A stretch of 9,059 bases of DNA from Methanobacteriota archaeon. Lineage in GTDB: Archaea > Thermoplasmatota > Thermoplasmata > RBG-16-68-12. Position numbers and translations under genes: made by a program. The notes below the pieces were generated by a model, which was given only the letters and a program-made list of their open reading frames with translations, did no database searches and was not told the origin of the DNA. This document shows, piece after piece, positions 1-6,090 of the stretch. How positions within the stretch are numbered: position 1 is the first letter of the stretch; every line of letters begins with the position of its first letter. The stretch spans positions 1-9,059 of the forward strand of contig VBLS01000127.1 of the NCBI GenBank assembly GCA_005878635.1, written 5' to 3'.

Positions 1-238
1 AATCGACCGCCGTGATGCAGGAGAGATGCTCGAAGCCGATGGTCTTCTGCAGGTACGTGCAGACCGGGATCAGGTCGTCGCGGTCGATTGTCACCGCCAG
101 GTGCCCCGGCCGCAGGACCTTGCCGTCGAGCAATTTCGCACCGAACGCCGCTTTGAGGCCGCCGAGGACCTCCTTCTCGATCAAGGGGACGGGACGGCCC
201 GAGACCACGACGGGCGCCGCGCGGACGACCGTGCTCAT
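1..238 (-). CDS. nuoC: NADH/quinone (or F420H2-type) oxidoreductase subunit C, N-terminal part (runs off window)
   Basis: This is the first 79 residues of the 30-kDa hydrophilic subunit of complex I, which sits in the peripheral arm and helps seat the iron-sulfur subunits. I translated it from the ATG at 238-236 on the minus strand. The visible pattern, a variable N-terminus, then an I-x-R-x-x-L stretch near residues 51-56 and GFEHLSCITAVD at residues 68-79, matches the NuoC/FpoC N-terminal region, where F-x-x-L-x-x-I-T-A-V-D is characteristic. The start codon overlaps the nuoA stop as ATGA, so the two are translationally coupled. NuoB would normally lie between A and C, but this protein has none of NuoB's N-terminal cysteine motif. 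The rest of the gene lies below position 1. The electron donor (NADH, ferredoxin or F420H2) cannot be told from this piece. Confidence 0.85.
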   Translation of the reverse strand, partial: MSTVVRAAPVVVSGRPVPLIEKEVLGGLKAAFGAKLLDGKVLRPGHLAVTIDRDDLIPVCTYLQKTIGFEHLSCITAVD

Positions 239-606
239 ATTTGGATGACCTCCTCCTTCTTGAGCGCGTACTGCGTGGCGACGAACATGATCCCGAGGAA
301 GAGGAAGATCGAGAACTTGCCCACCGGCGACGCGGAGCTCAGGAGCCCGCCCCATGCGAACGCCCAGAGGAGGAGGAACACCGCCGCGACATCGAAGACG
401 ACGAAAATCAGCGCGAACATGTAATACTGAAAGTGGAACTGAATCTGCGCCTCGCCTTCCGGGACCTCGCCGCATTCGTACGTGAGGTCCTTCAGCGGCG
501 TCGGATGGTCGGGCCGGAAAAGCCTCGTCGCGAAGAAGGTCCCCAGTGGGAACAACAACGCGATCAAGGCAAAAATCACGATGGGCACGTACGCTTCGAG
601 CGCCAT
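235..606 (-). CDS. nuoA: NADH/quinone oxidoreductase subunit A
   Basis: This is the small membrane subunit of complex I (NuoA/FpoA/ND3), which lies next to the quinone chamber at the junction of membrane and peripheral arms. The 123-residue length is typical. Three membrane helices are visible, near residues 7-28, 63-86 and 96-116. The conserved cytoplasmic loop after helix 1 carries YECG at 43-46 (Cys45), followed by G-E-A-Q-I-Q-F at 51-57 and the FD pair at 71-72 in helix 2, all hallmarks of the family. The ATG at 606 lies about 31 bases downstream of a TATA-like box, so the transcript is probably leaderless or nearly so, and this gene opens the operon. Its TGA overlaps the start of nuoC. 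There is nothing odd in the protein itself. Confidence 0.97.
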   Translation of the reverse strand: MALEAYVPIVIFALIALLFPLGTFFATRLFRPDHPTPLKDLTYECGEVPEGEAQIQFHFQYYMFALIFVVFDVAAVFLLLWAFAWGGLLSSASPVGKFSIFLFLGIMFVATQYALKKEEVIQI

Positions 607-632
607 CTACATCGCGTGGAAAAAAGGTCAGG

Positions 633-640
633 CTATTAAA
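633..640 (-). promoter_or_regulatory. Archaeal TATA-like box for the nuoA operon
   Basis: On the minus strand this reads TTTAATAG, preceded by the purine-rich GCAAAGGG, which could serve as a BRE. Its centre is about 31 bases ahead of the nuoA ATG, so transcription would start a few bases before the codon and leave almost no leader. No Shine-Dalgarno sequence is seen ahead of nuoA, which agrees with leaderless initiation. Confidence 0.6.
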
Positions 641-682
641 CCCTTTGCGGCGTTCGCGAGCCGTCAATTCTCTCCCGAAAAA

Positions 683-750
683 CGTCCTCGCATTCGGCCC
701 CGGAAGGTGGCGTTCCCACCGACCCGATTACAACCGTTCCCGCGAGGACG
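683..750. promoter_or_regulatory. Inverted repeat between divergent promoters, possible operator
   Basis: The 184-base gap between nuoA and the divergent molybdenum-enzyme gene holds a perfect 9-base inverted repeat, CGTCCTCGC at 683-691 and GCGAGGACG at 742-750. A shorter GGTGG-N5-CCACC palindrome lies inside it at 706-720. The right arm ends 8 bases before the plus-strand TATA box, a position where a bound regulator could affect transcription. No regulator gene lies beside it. A repeat of this size could occur by chance in GC-rich DNA. Confidence 0.25.
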
Positions 751-758
751 CGCAACCG

Positions 759-765
759 TTTATAT
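759..765 (+). promoter_or_regulatory. Archaeal TATA box for the sulfite-oxidase-like gene
   Basis: TTTATAT is centred about 29 bases ahead of the ATG at 791, the spacing expected for leaderless archaeal transcription. It is the most AT-rich stretch in the local sequence, and no Shine-Dalgarno site follows it. It supports starting the protein at 791 and not at the in-frame codons further upstream, since the reading frame is open back to 482. Confidence 0.7.
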
Positions 766-790
766 CGCCGGATTTCATTCGTTCGATCCG

Positions 791-1357
791 ATGGCCACCG
801 AGCGAAGTTTGCCCCCGGGACAACGTGAAGTTCGGAAATGGCCTCGGCTCGACCTCGGCATCGTGCCGCGGTTCGACCCGAAGGAGTGGGACCTCCGCCT
901 CGACGGGAGCGTCGACAAGCCCCTTCGATTCGCTTATTCCGAGTTCCTGTCGCTGCCTGCGACCAAGGTCCTATCCCCATTCCACTGCGTGACGGGATGG
1001 ACGACCTTCGACAACGAGTGGATTGGGGTGACGATCAAAGAACTCGCCGAGCGCGCCCAGGTCCGATCGGGCGCCGGATTCGCGACGTTCCGATGCGGAG
1101 ACGGCTACACGACCTCCCATCCGTTGAACGTCCTTTACGATTCCGACGTCCTCCTCGTCCATCAGTGGGACAGCAAGCCGTTGCCGATTGAGCACGGCGG
1201 CCCCGTACGGCTATTGGTCCCGAAGCGCTACGCGTACAAGAGCGCAAAATGGGTCCGGGCCGTGACCTTCACGGACCAAGAGGAACTCGGCTACTGGGAG
1301 GTTCGCGGATACAGTAACACGGCCGACCCATTGACCGAGGACCGTTATTCGTTCTGA
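791..1357 (+). CDS. Sulfite-oxidase-like molybdopterin oxidoreductase, short cytoplasmic type
   Basis: A 188-residue protein consisting of a single SUOX-type molybdenum-cofactor domain. The pattern PPGQ (8-11), W-x-L-x-L-x-G (33-39) and FHCVTGW (64-70) places Cys66 as the expected sulfur ligand of the molybdenum. H-P-L near 110-112, HGGPVRLLVP at 135-144, YKSAKWV at 149-155 and the C-terminal GYWE (167-170) follow the family order. The C-terminal dimerisation domain of true sulfite oxidases is absent, and so are any heme domain and Tat signal: the N-terminus is short and polar. It therefore probably works in the cytoplasm. This matches the widespread but poorly characterised 'sulfite oxidase-like oxidoreductase' proteins; the substrate is unknown, and sulfite is not demonstrated. 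The ATG at 791 is chosen from the TATA box spacing and family length. tatC follows. Confidence 0.88.
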   Translation: MATERSLPPGQREVRKWPRLDLGIVPRFDPKEWDLRLDGSVDKPLRFAYSEFLSLPATKVLSPFHCVTGWTTFDNEWIGVTIKELAERAQVRSGAGFATFRCGDGYTTSHPLNVLYDSDVLLVHQWDSKPLPIEHGGPVRLLVPKRYAYKSAKWVRAVTFTDQEELGYWEVRGYSNTADPLTEDRYSF

Positions 1358-1370
1358 CAATTGGGGAAAG

Positions 1371-1401
1371 TCCATAAGCCCGCGGACCGATGGTCGCGGA
1401 G
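1371..1401 (+). promoter_or_regulatory. Weak promoter or ribosome-site signals ahead of tatC
   Basis: The 96-base gap before tatC holds CCATAAGCC at 1372-1380, a weak TATA-like match, and GGAG at 1398-1401, seven bases ahead of an in-frame GTG at 1409. If these are used, TatC would gain 15 polar residues ahead of the ATG at 1454. No Shine-Dalgarno site stands before 1454. The signals are weak and tatC may also be read through from the upstream gene. Confidence 0.25.
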
Positions 1402-1453
1402 ACCTTTTGTGTTTCGGCGAGCAACCGACTCGGACCGGCCCGACGAACACCGC

Positions 1454-2263
1454 ATGTCCTTCTTCGAACACCTCGAGGAGCTCCGCACCCGGCTCAAGAT
1501 CGTCATCGCAGCGTTCATCGTCGTATTCCTCATCATGCTCAGCTTCGGGATCGAGCCGATAAGGATCGGCCAGGCGCAGATTTACCTCCCTCTCCCGACG
1601 TTCAACCAGGGTCAGACGATCCCCGCCCAACTCATCGTGGTCCTGAACCACTCGTTGGTCCAAGGCAGCGCGGTCTTGACGGTCCTGACCCCGTGGGAAG
1701 CGGTGATCGCCCAGCTCAAGGTCGCGACGTTCCTCGCGGCGGTGGTCATCTCGCCGATCTCGACCTACGAGTTCTGGCGTTTCGTGGCCCCCGCATTGAA
1801 GCCCAGCGAACGGCGGCTCATCTTCCGCATCACAGCCCCCGTCGTCACGCTCTTCATTGCGGGCGTCCTCGTGTCGCTCCTGGTCGTCCTCCCATTCACG
1901 TTCCCGTTCCTGTACGCCTTCGCCTACTCTTTCGGAGCGACGCCCCTGCTTCGCCTCGACGAGTTCCTCGATTTCGTCCTGTGGTTCAGCCTCGCGTTCG
2001 GCCTCGCCTTCGAACTCCCCGTCGTGATGTACGGCCTGTCCTACTTGGGCATCGTCTCGCCGGAATTTTGGAAGAAGAACTGGCGCTACGCGACGATCGC
2101 GATTTTCATCTTCGGCGCGGTGATCACGCCGGACGGAAGCGGGGTGACGATGATGCTCGTCTCGATCCCGATGCTCTTCCTCTACGTCGCGGGATACGTC
2201 GCCGTCGTGCAGCGGAGCAGGCACGTCGCGCGGGCCCACATGGTATCGGCGAAAAGCTCTTAA
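1454..2263 (+). CDS. tatC: Twin-arginine protein translocase subunit TatC
   Basis: TatC is the polytopic receptor of the Tat pathway, which binds twin-arginine signals and exports folded, often cofactor-bearing proteins. From the ATG at 1454 the protein has 269 residues. The cytoplasmic N-terminus carries FFEHLEELRTRL (3-14), a hallmark of the family. Six membrane helices are visible near 16-33, 82-104, 124-150, 172-193, 211-225 and 231-252. Further signatures are FVAPALKPSERR (110-121) and FGLAFELPV (182-190), whose Glu187 matches the conserved intramembrane glutamate, and the ITPDG turn (224-228). The first external loop (about 34-80) is longer than in the E. coli protein. The frame is open back to 1361; GTG 1409 is an alternative start with a better ribosome site, but homology supports 1454. 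tatA follows 34 bases after the stop. Confidence 0.95.
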   Translation: MSFFEHLEELRTRLKIVIAAFIVVFLIMLSFGIEPIRIGQAQIYLPLPTFNQGQTIPAQLIVVLNHSLVQGSAVLTVLTPWEAVIAQLKVATFLAAVVISPISTYEFWRFVAPALKPSERRLIFRITAPVVTLFIAGVLVSLLVVLPFTFPFLYAFAYSFGATPLLRLDEFLDFVLWFSLAFGLAFELPVVMYGLSYLGIVSPEFWKKNWRYATIAIFIFGAVITPDGSGVTMMLVSIPMLFLYVAGYVAVVQRSRHVARAHMVSAKSS

Positions 2264-2285
2264 CCCCGTCCTTCCGTGGCAGTCT

Positions 2286-2292
2286 GGGGGTG
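2286..2292 (+). promoter_or_regulatory. Ribosome-binding site for the tatA TTG start
   Basis: GGGGGTG, five bases ahead of TTG 2298, resembles the archaeal GGAGGTGATC consensus. It decides the start, since no ATG or GTG lies in frame ahead of the membrane helix. A weak TATA-like CTCTTAACC overlaps the tatC stop, so a separate tatA transcript is also possible. Confidence 0.45.
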
Positions 2293-2297
2293 TCGGG

Positions 2298-2726
2298 TTG
2301 TCCGTAATTTCGCCTGGCGATTTGACGGCTCAACTGCCGGGGGGGTTCGAGTGGATCATCATCCTGATCATCATCGCGGTCCTCCTGCTGTTCGGCCCGC
2401 AGAAGCTCCCCGAACTCGCTCGAGGACTCGGTCGGGCCCTCGGTGAATTCCGCCGCGGCAAGATGGAAATCGAGCGGCAGATCTCCGATGAGATCAACGC
2501 GATGGACGTGAAGGACATGCGCTCGCGGGTCGAGAAAGCCGCGGGGGCCCTCGCGATCCCGACCTCCGGGAGGAGCGAACTCCAGCTCAAGTTGGACATC
2601 GCGCGAGCGGTCGACAAAGCGGGCGACGACCAGGTCATCGCCGCGGCCCAGGCGGTCGGCGTCTACAGCAGCGGCGCGGACATGCAGCGGTTGCGCGAGC
2701 AGATCATCAAGGCGCTGAACGTCTGA
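2298..2726 (+). CDS. tatA: Twin-arginine translocase TatA/TatB-type subunit with C-terminal extension
   Basis: This is the pore-forming or accessory Tat component. Of 142 residues, a hydrophobic helix at about 18-32 is followed by the hinge FGP (32-34) and KLPELARGLGRALGEFRRG (36-54), the amphipathic helix typical of TatA/TatB. The first 17 residues would lie outside the membrane. The start is TTG at 2298, supported by a GGGGGTG site five bases upstream. Residues 55-142 form a charged, predicted helical region with a linker around 84-93 (ALAIPTSGRS) and a second helical module to the end; archaeal TatA proteins usually end soon after the amphipathic helix, so this tail is unusual. No second TatA/B gene lies here, so whether it acts as TatA, TatB or both is open. 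Its place after tatC supports the call. Confidence 0.9.
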   Translation: MSVISPGDLTAQLPGGFEWIIILIIIAVLLLFGPQKLPELARGLGRALGEFRRGKMEIERQISDEINAMDVKDMRSRVEKAAGALAIPTSGRSELQLKLDIARAVDKAGDDQVIAAAQAVGVYSSGADMQRLREQIIKALNV

Positions 2727-2761
2727 GGACCGGCCGCGTCCCTCCATACAAGCGCGTTACC

Positions 2762-2785
2762 TTTATCCCAACCGAGGGTTTATCC
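2762..2785 (+). promoter_or_regulatory. Two tandem TATA-like boxes ahead of the FAD oxidase gene
   Basis: TTTATCC occurs at 2762-2768 and again at 2779-2785, 17 bases apart. The downstream copy is centred about 30 bases before the ATG at 2812 and would give a nearly leaderless transcript. The upstream copy would give a leader of about 20 bases that keeps GGAG (2800-2803), eight bases ahead of the start, as a ribosome site. Both could be used. Confidence 0.55.
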
Positions 2786-2811
2786 GCGCGCGTTCCCCCG
2801 GAGAAGGCGGC

Positions 2812-4332
2812 ATGGCGAGCCTCGATTATGCGTATCGCAGACTCGTGAACACCCTCGGGCCGGAGCGCGTTGCGCGCTCGGAATTCGAGCGCATGGTGTA
2901 CAGCCACGACTTCGCGTCCCTCCCGAAGATCGCGCTCTTGCAATGGCGCCTGTATCCCGACTTCGTGGCCCTCCCGCAGACGACCGAGGAGGTGTCCGGC
3001 GTCGTCAAGCTGAGCGACGAAAGCTTGCTGCAGATTACGCCGCGCGGCGGCGGCACCGGATGGTGCGGAGGTTCGGTCCCGAACCGCGGCGGCGTCCTCA
3101 TCGACATGCGGAAGATGAACCACATCCTCGGCATCGACCCCGATGGGCGGACCGTCGCGGTCGAAGCCGGAGTTTCGTGGAAGGAGGTCGAGGACTTCGT
3201 GGAGGCGAAAGGCTTCGCCCTGCCGCACGTCCCGCTCAATGCGATCGGCAGCACGGTCGGGGGCGCGATCAACTCGGGTAGCACGGGGTTCGGCGGCCTC
3301 CGCGGGGGCAGCCTGCGGGACGCGGTCGCAAACCTCGATGTGGTCCTCCCCGATGGAAGCCTCCTGAAAACAGCGTCCGGCGCCGACGCCGGCGGTGCGC
3401 TCGCGGATCTCACGCCGTTGTTCTTTGGGGCCGAAGGGACCCTCGGCATCGTGACGAAGGCGGTGCTCCGGCTCATCCCGAAACCGGAGCTCACGAGACC
3501 CCTCACGTACTCGTTCCCCGAACTCCCGGCCGCGGGGAGATTTCTGAAGGCCATCGTCGACGCCGGCCTCACCCCCTATCACGCCGCGGCCGTGGACCGC
3601 GACCACTTCGTCTTCGAGCGGGCGCTCCGCTCCGACACCCCGGAGCCCGTCGACTTGGCCCTCGTCGCGGTGCAGGGTTCCAAGGACGAGGTCGCGGACC
3701 AGGAGAAGGCCCTCGACGCGCTCGCGTCGAAAGAGGGAGGCGCCAAGCTCCCGCCGGCGGTCGGGGACGGCCTATGGCGCGAGCGACACAACAACTACGG
3801 CGCGCGACGACTCAGCCGCGGCCTCATGATTTCCTACAACCTGGTCCCGCTCCGTCGGCTCCCGGAGGCCGTCGAGACCGCGGCTCGAATCCGGGACAAG
3901 CTGAAACTGAACGGGTCCGTCCAGGCCCATCTCGTCGACAGCACGACCGCGGCCCTCAACCCGTACGTCCTCATGGACGACACCCGGCCGTCGGGTGGGA
4001 CGGCCCTCGGATTCGTGAAGCGGATGGGGGATGCCGCTTTCAAGATGGACGGCCATCCGATGGGGCTCGGCCTCTTCCTCGTCTTCAACTTGCGGAAGAT
4101 GCACGGGAACGCGACGTCGGCGTACTCCGCCGTCAAAGGCGTCCTCGATCCTCGCAAGAAAATCAACGGAGGCAAGACGTTCGAGGTCTGGACGAAATAT
4201 CCGTGGCCCGGCCTCCGCGCGATTCCGCCGCCGGGAATGGCGATCGGCCTCGAGGTCGCCGCGATCCTGCGTCGGGCGAAACCGACCCGCGACCGGTTCG
4301 TGCGCGCGTACGAGCATTCGAAGGAGGGGTGA
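2812..4332 (+). CDS. GlcD-like FAD-linked oxidase (VAO/PCMH family)
   Basis: A 506-residue flavoprotein of the family of glycolate oxidase GlcD and D-lactate dehydrogenases. These oxidise 2-hydroxy acids and pass electrons to a partner, not to NAD. The PCMH FAD-binding domain spans roughly 45-225: P-Q-T-T-E-E-V (55-61), the diphosphate loop PRGGGTGWCGG (77-87), RGGVLIDM (92-99), VEAGVSW (117-123), STVGGAINSGSTG (147-159) and GAEGTLGIVTKA (207-218). The FAD-oxidase C-terminal domain follows and ends with DPRKKINGGKTF (446-457). The H-x-GDGN-x-H metal motif of classical D-lactate dehydrogenase and GlcD C-domains is not seen; near its expected place the protein has VQAHLVDST (370-378). No iron-sulfur domain is fused. 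The gene is coupled to the next one, one base after its TGA. The substrate is unknown; a 2-hydroxy acid is the family default. Confidence 0.9.
   Translation: MASLDYAYRRLVNTLGPERVARSEFERMVYSHDFASLPKIALLQWRLYPDFVALPQTTEEVSGVVKLSDESLLQITPRGGGTGWCGGSVPNRGGVLIDMRKMNHILGIDPDGRTVAVEAGVSWKEVEDFVEAKGFALPHVPLNAIGSTVGGAINSGSTGFGGLRGGSLRDAVANLDVVLPDGSLLKTASGADAGGALADLTPLFFGAEGTLGIVTKAVLRLIPKPELTRPLTYSFPELPAAGRFLKAIVDAGLTPYHAAAVDRDHFVFERALRSDTPEPVDLALVAVQGSKDEVADQEKALDALASKEGGAKLPPAVGDGLWRERHNNYGARRLSRGLMISYNLVPLRRLPEAVETAARIRDKLKLNGSVQAHLVDSTTAALNPYVLMDDTRPSGGTALGFVKRMGDAAFKMDGHPMGLGLFLVFNLRKMHGNATSAYSAVKGVLDPRKKINGGKTFEVWTKYPWPGLRAIPPPGMAIGLEVAAILRRAKPTRDRFVRAYEHSKEG
4323..4332 (+). promoter_or_regulatory. 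Strong Shine-Dalgarno site overlapping the oxidase stop
   Basis: GGAGGGGTGA sits across the end and stop codon of the FAD oxidase gene, just ahead of GTG 4334. It is a near match to the archaeal consensus and fixes the GTG as the start of the partner gene, although the frame is open much further upstream. It implies translational coupling of the two proteins. Confidence 0.7.
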
Positions 4333-4333
4333 C

Positions 4334-5761
4334 GTGGGCCTCCTGAAGGACTGGGACTATGTCGAGCAGGCCGTCCGCATTCCGGCCCTCGCCGAGGTCA
4401 TCCGCGAGGCCTTGATCCGCGCCCTCTTCGTGCGGGACGATCGGGTCCTGCCGGCGAGCATTATCGGCGACCTGAACCGGTTGCCGCCGGTCACGGTCAA
4501 AGTGAAGGAGGACGGGGAGGTCCGCAAGCTCATCCGGGTCCTGAACGGCGAGGAGAGCACCGTCAGCTTGGGGCTGAACGCCGAAGACTACCATTTCTTC
4601 CGGACCCAGCTCGGAGTCGGACGCACCCGCGAGTTCGGACTCACGATGCGGCCCCGCGTGCTGCTGACGTACGATTGGATCGTCCCCGAGCAACGCGGCG
4701 TCCAGCTCGACTTCACGGCCTACGCCGGCGTCGAATTCGCGGAGGACGGCCATCGGGCCATTGCGCAGGTCGGTGCTCTCTGGAAGCGCCTCTACGACGA
4801 TGCCCTCGCCGCGGGTCACCTCGTCCCGTTCGTCCCCACGGTCCCCCTCGACTTTGCCATCGGCGACGCGGTCTGTGGGGACGCCCCCTTCGGATCTTTC
4901 CGCGGTGGATTCGCGTCGTATGTAAACGCGCTCCGAACAATCTCGCCGTACGGGCATCGAGCGCGGATCGGATTCGAGGAGGTCGCGAACAACGGGACCG
5001 CATACGACCTCCTCCATGCGTCAATCCCTCTGGCGAGCGAATTCTTTGTCCCCGTCGCGGTCGCCTTGCGCCTCGAAGCGAAGCCCGGCGCACGCAAGAC
5101 GCTGACCTATGCGTTCGACGATCCCGCGAAGGTATCGATCGCCCTCGACAAAGTCTCGCGGGTCGGACCCGGCATCCAGTGGGTCCACCTCACGGATGCC
5201 GTCGCGGCGAAGACCTTGCGGCCGGGACCGGCCGAGGCATTCGCGGTCCAAGTCTCCCTCGGCACGACCGCAACAGGGATCGCCGCGAAGGAGAAAGTGG
5301 TTGACGCGGCATTGGCGGGCTTCAAGGCGAAGACCGCGGATGCGCCGAATCCATTCGATGCTCCCGCCGAGGCGTACCGGAAGACGGCGGAAGCCGTCGC
5401 CCGGGCGCTCTTCGTCGGCGAGGTTCGCATTCCCGCGAAGAGTTTCGGGGATTTCGCCGGGAAGGTGAGGGCCTTCGGCGACCAAAGCGCCGCGAAGGCA
5501 GGGATCTACGGCTCCCTTGGTTCGACGGGAATCGTCTCGGCCTTCCCTTCGTTCTCGGCCCCGAAGGACCGCATCAAGGTGTACGACCTTTCGAAGGGCG
5601 TCCGGGCCATCGTCGCCCGCATCCCCGGAGCGGCCTTCACCGGACGGCTCACCCACCTCTGGGAGGAAGAGCCGAACTTCCTTCGGCGGATGGCCTTGTG
5701 GCGCGAGATGAAACTCCAGATCGACGCGGCGCACGTCGTGCAGCCGCTCGTGGCCCCGTAG
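4334..5761 (+). CDS. Diverged PCMH-fold paralogue, probable partner of the FAD oxidase
   Basis: A 475-residue protein without an obvious family name. By eye it aligns with the upstream oxidase: its DGHRAIAQVGALWKRLYDDA (138-157) matches DGRTVAVEAGVSWKEVEDFV (111-130); FVPTVPLDFAIGDAVCGDAPFG (166-187) aligns with HVPLNAIG to STGFG (139-161); FRGGFASYVNAL (189-200) aligns with LRGGSLRDAVANL (163-175); FFVPVAVALRLEAKPG (237-252) aligns with TLGIVTKAVLRLIPKPE (210-226). The part that should hold the FAD-diphosphate loop PRGGGTG has no such motif; about 75-115 reads instead as a polar segment with FFRTQLGVGRTREFG (88-102). I infer a duplicated oxidase that has lost or altered flavin binding and now serves as a structural or regulatory subunit, as GlcE pairs with GlcD. 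It has no signal peptide and no clear membrane segment. The start is GTG with a strong ribosome site. The stop lies four bases from that of the converging operon. Confidence 0.7.
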   Translation: MGLLKDWDYVEQAVRIPALAEVIREALIRALFVRDDRVLPASIIGDLNRLPPVTVKVKEDGEVRKLIRVLNGEESTVSLGLNAEDYHFFRTQLGVGRTREFGLTMRPRVLLTYDWIVPEQRGVQLDFTAYAGVEFAEDGHRAIAQVGALWKRLYDDALAAGHLVPFVPTVPLDFAIGDAVCGDAPFGSFRGGFASYVNALRTISPYGHRARIGFEEVANNGTAYDLLHASIPLASEFFVPVAVALRLEAKPGARKTLTYAFDDPAKVSIALDKVSRVGPGIQWVHLTDAVAAKTLRPGPAEAFAVQVSLGTTATGIAAKEKVVDAALAGFKAKTADAPNPFDAPAEAYRKTAEAVARALFVGEVRIPAKSFGDFAGKVRAFGDQSAAKAGIYGSLGSTGIVSAFPSFSAPKDRIKVYDLSKGVRAIVARIPGAAFTGRLTHLWEEEPNFLRRMALWREMKLQIDAAHVVQPLVAP

Positions 5762-5765
5762 CGGT

Positions 5766-6089
5766 TCACATCTGGGGCGCCCCGCAGGTCGTGCAGATCG
5801 CCGCGTCCTTCTGCAGGGGCGCCTGGCAGGCGATGCACATCCCCGTCCGGATTCGGATCGGGAGCATCGCCACGAGGACCCCGAGCGGGACGAACAGGAC
5901 GGAGTACCAGTACTGGCCCGTCACCAGTCCTTCGAACCCGATCGCAAGGAGGAACACGCCCGCGATCTTCATGATCACGATGCCCCGTTGAACCCGCGGC
6001 AGGTTGCGAATCGTCTGGATCTCCTGCTTCGCGGTGAGCCGAGGGGCTTTCCGGGCCTTCACGAGCGGTGGGCTCTCCGATGCGGCCAT
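5766..6089 (-). CDS. Small membrane protein with C-terminal zinc ribbon
   Basis: A 107-residue protein of no family I can name. The N-terminus (1-36) is polar and basic. Two membrane helices follow, near 37-55 and 61-80, and then a short cytoplasmic or external tail with C85-x2-C88 and C99-x2-C102, a ten-residue gap that fits a zinc ribbon and probably not an iron-sulfur ferredoxin. It is the last gene of the cytochrome b operon, one base after the ferredoxin stop, with GGAGG nine bases ahead of its ATG. Position suggests an assembly factor or accessory membrane subunit of the complex encoded upstream, but zinc-ribbon membrane proteins are common in archaea and it may have a separate role. 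Confidence 0.75.
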   Translation of the reverse strand: MAASESPPLVKARKAPRLTAKQEIQTIRNLPRVQRGIVIMKIAGVFLLAIGFEGLVTGQYWYSVLFVPLGVLVAMLPIRIRTGMCIACQAPLQKDAAICTTCGAPQM

Positions 6090-6090
6090 C

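Noticed and set aside
1..238. Partial gene as nuoB, from the expected A-B-C order
   Set aside because: The translation has no NuoB cysteine pair, while the GFEHLSCITAVD segment fits NuoC.
706..720. GGTGG-N5-CCACC hairpin as a transcription terminator
   Set aside because: It lies between divergent genes with no transcript end expected there, and no T-run follows. It is kept only as part of a possible operator.
482..790. N-terminal extension of the molybdenum enzyme back to 482
   Set aside because: It would overlap nuoA and its promoter. The TATA box at 759-765 and the family length favour the ATG at 791.
1211..2239. Long minus-strand reading frame opposite tatC (342 residues)
   Set aside because: Its translation is dominated by Arg, Asp, Glu and His without any fold-like pattern, and it lies opposite a clear TatC. 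It is a GC-driven shadow.
4163..5017. Minus-strand reading frame of 284 residues across the oxidase/partner junction
   Set aside because: It covers a stretch explained by the coupled plus-strand genes and shows no recognisable motif.
5762..5765. Terminator between the converging operons
   Set aside because: Only four bases separate the stops and no stem-loop or T-tract is visible, so transcripts probably overlap; I could not support a terminator.
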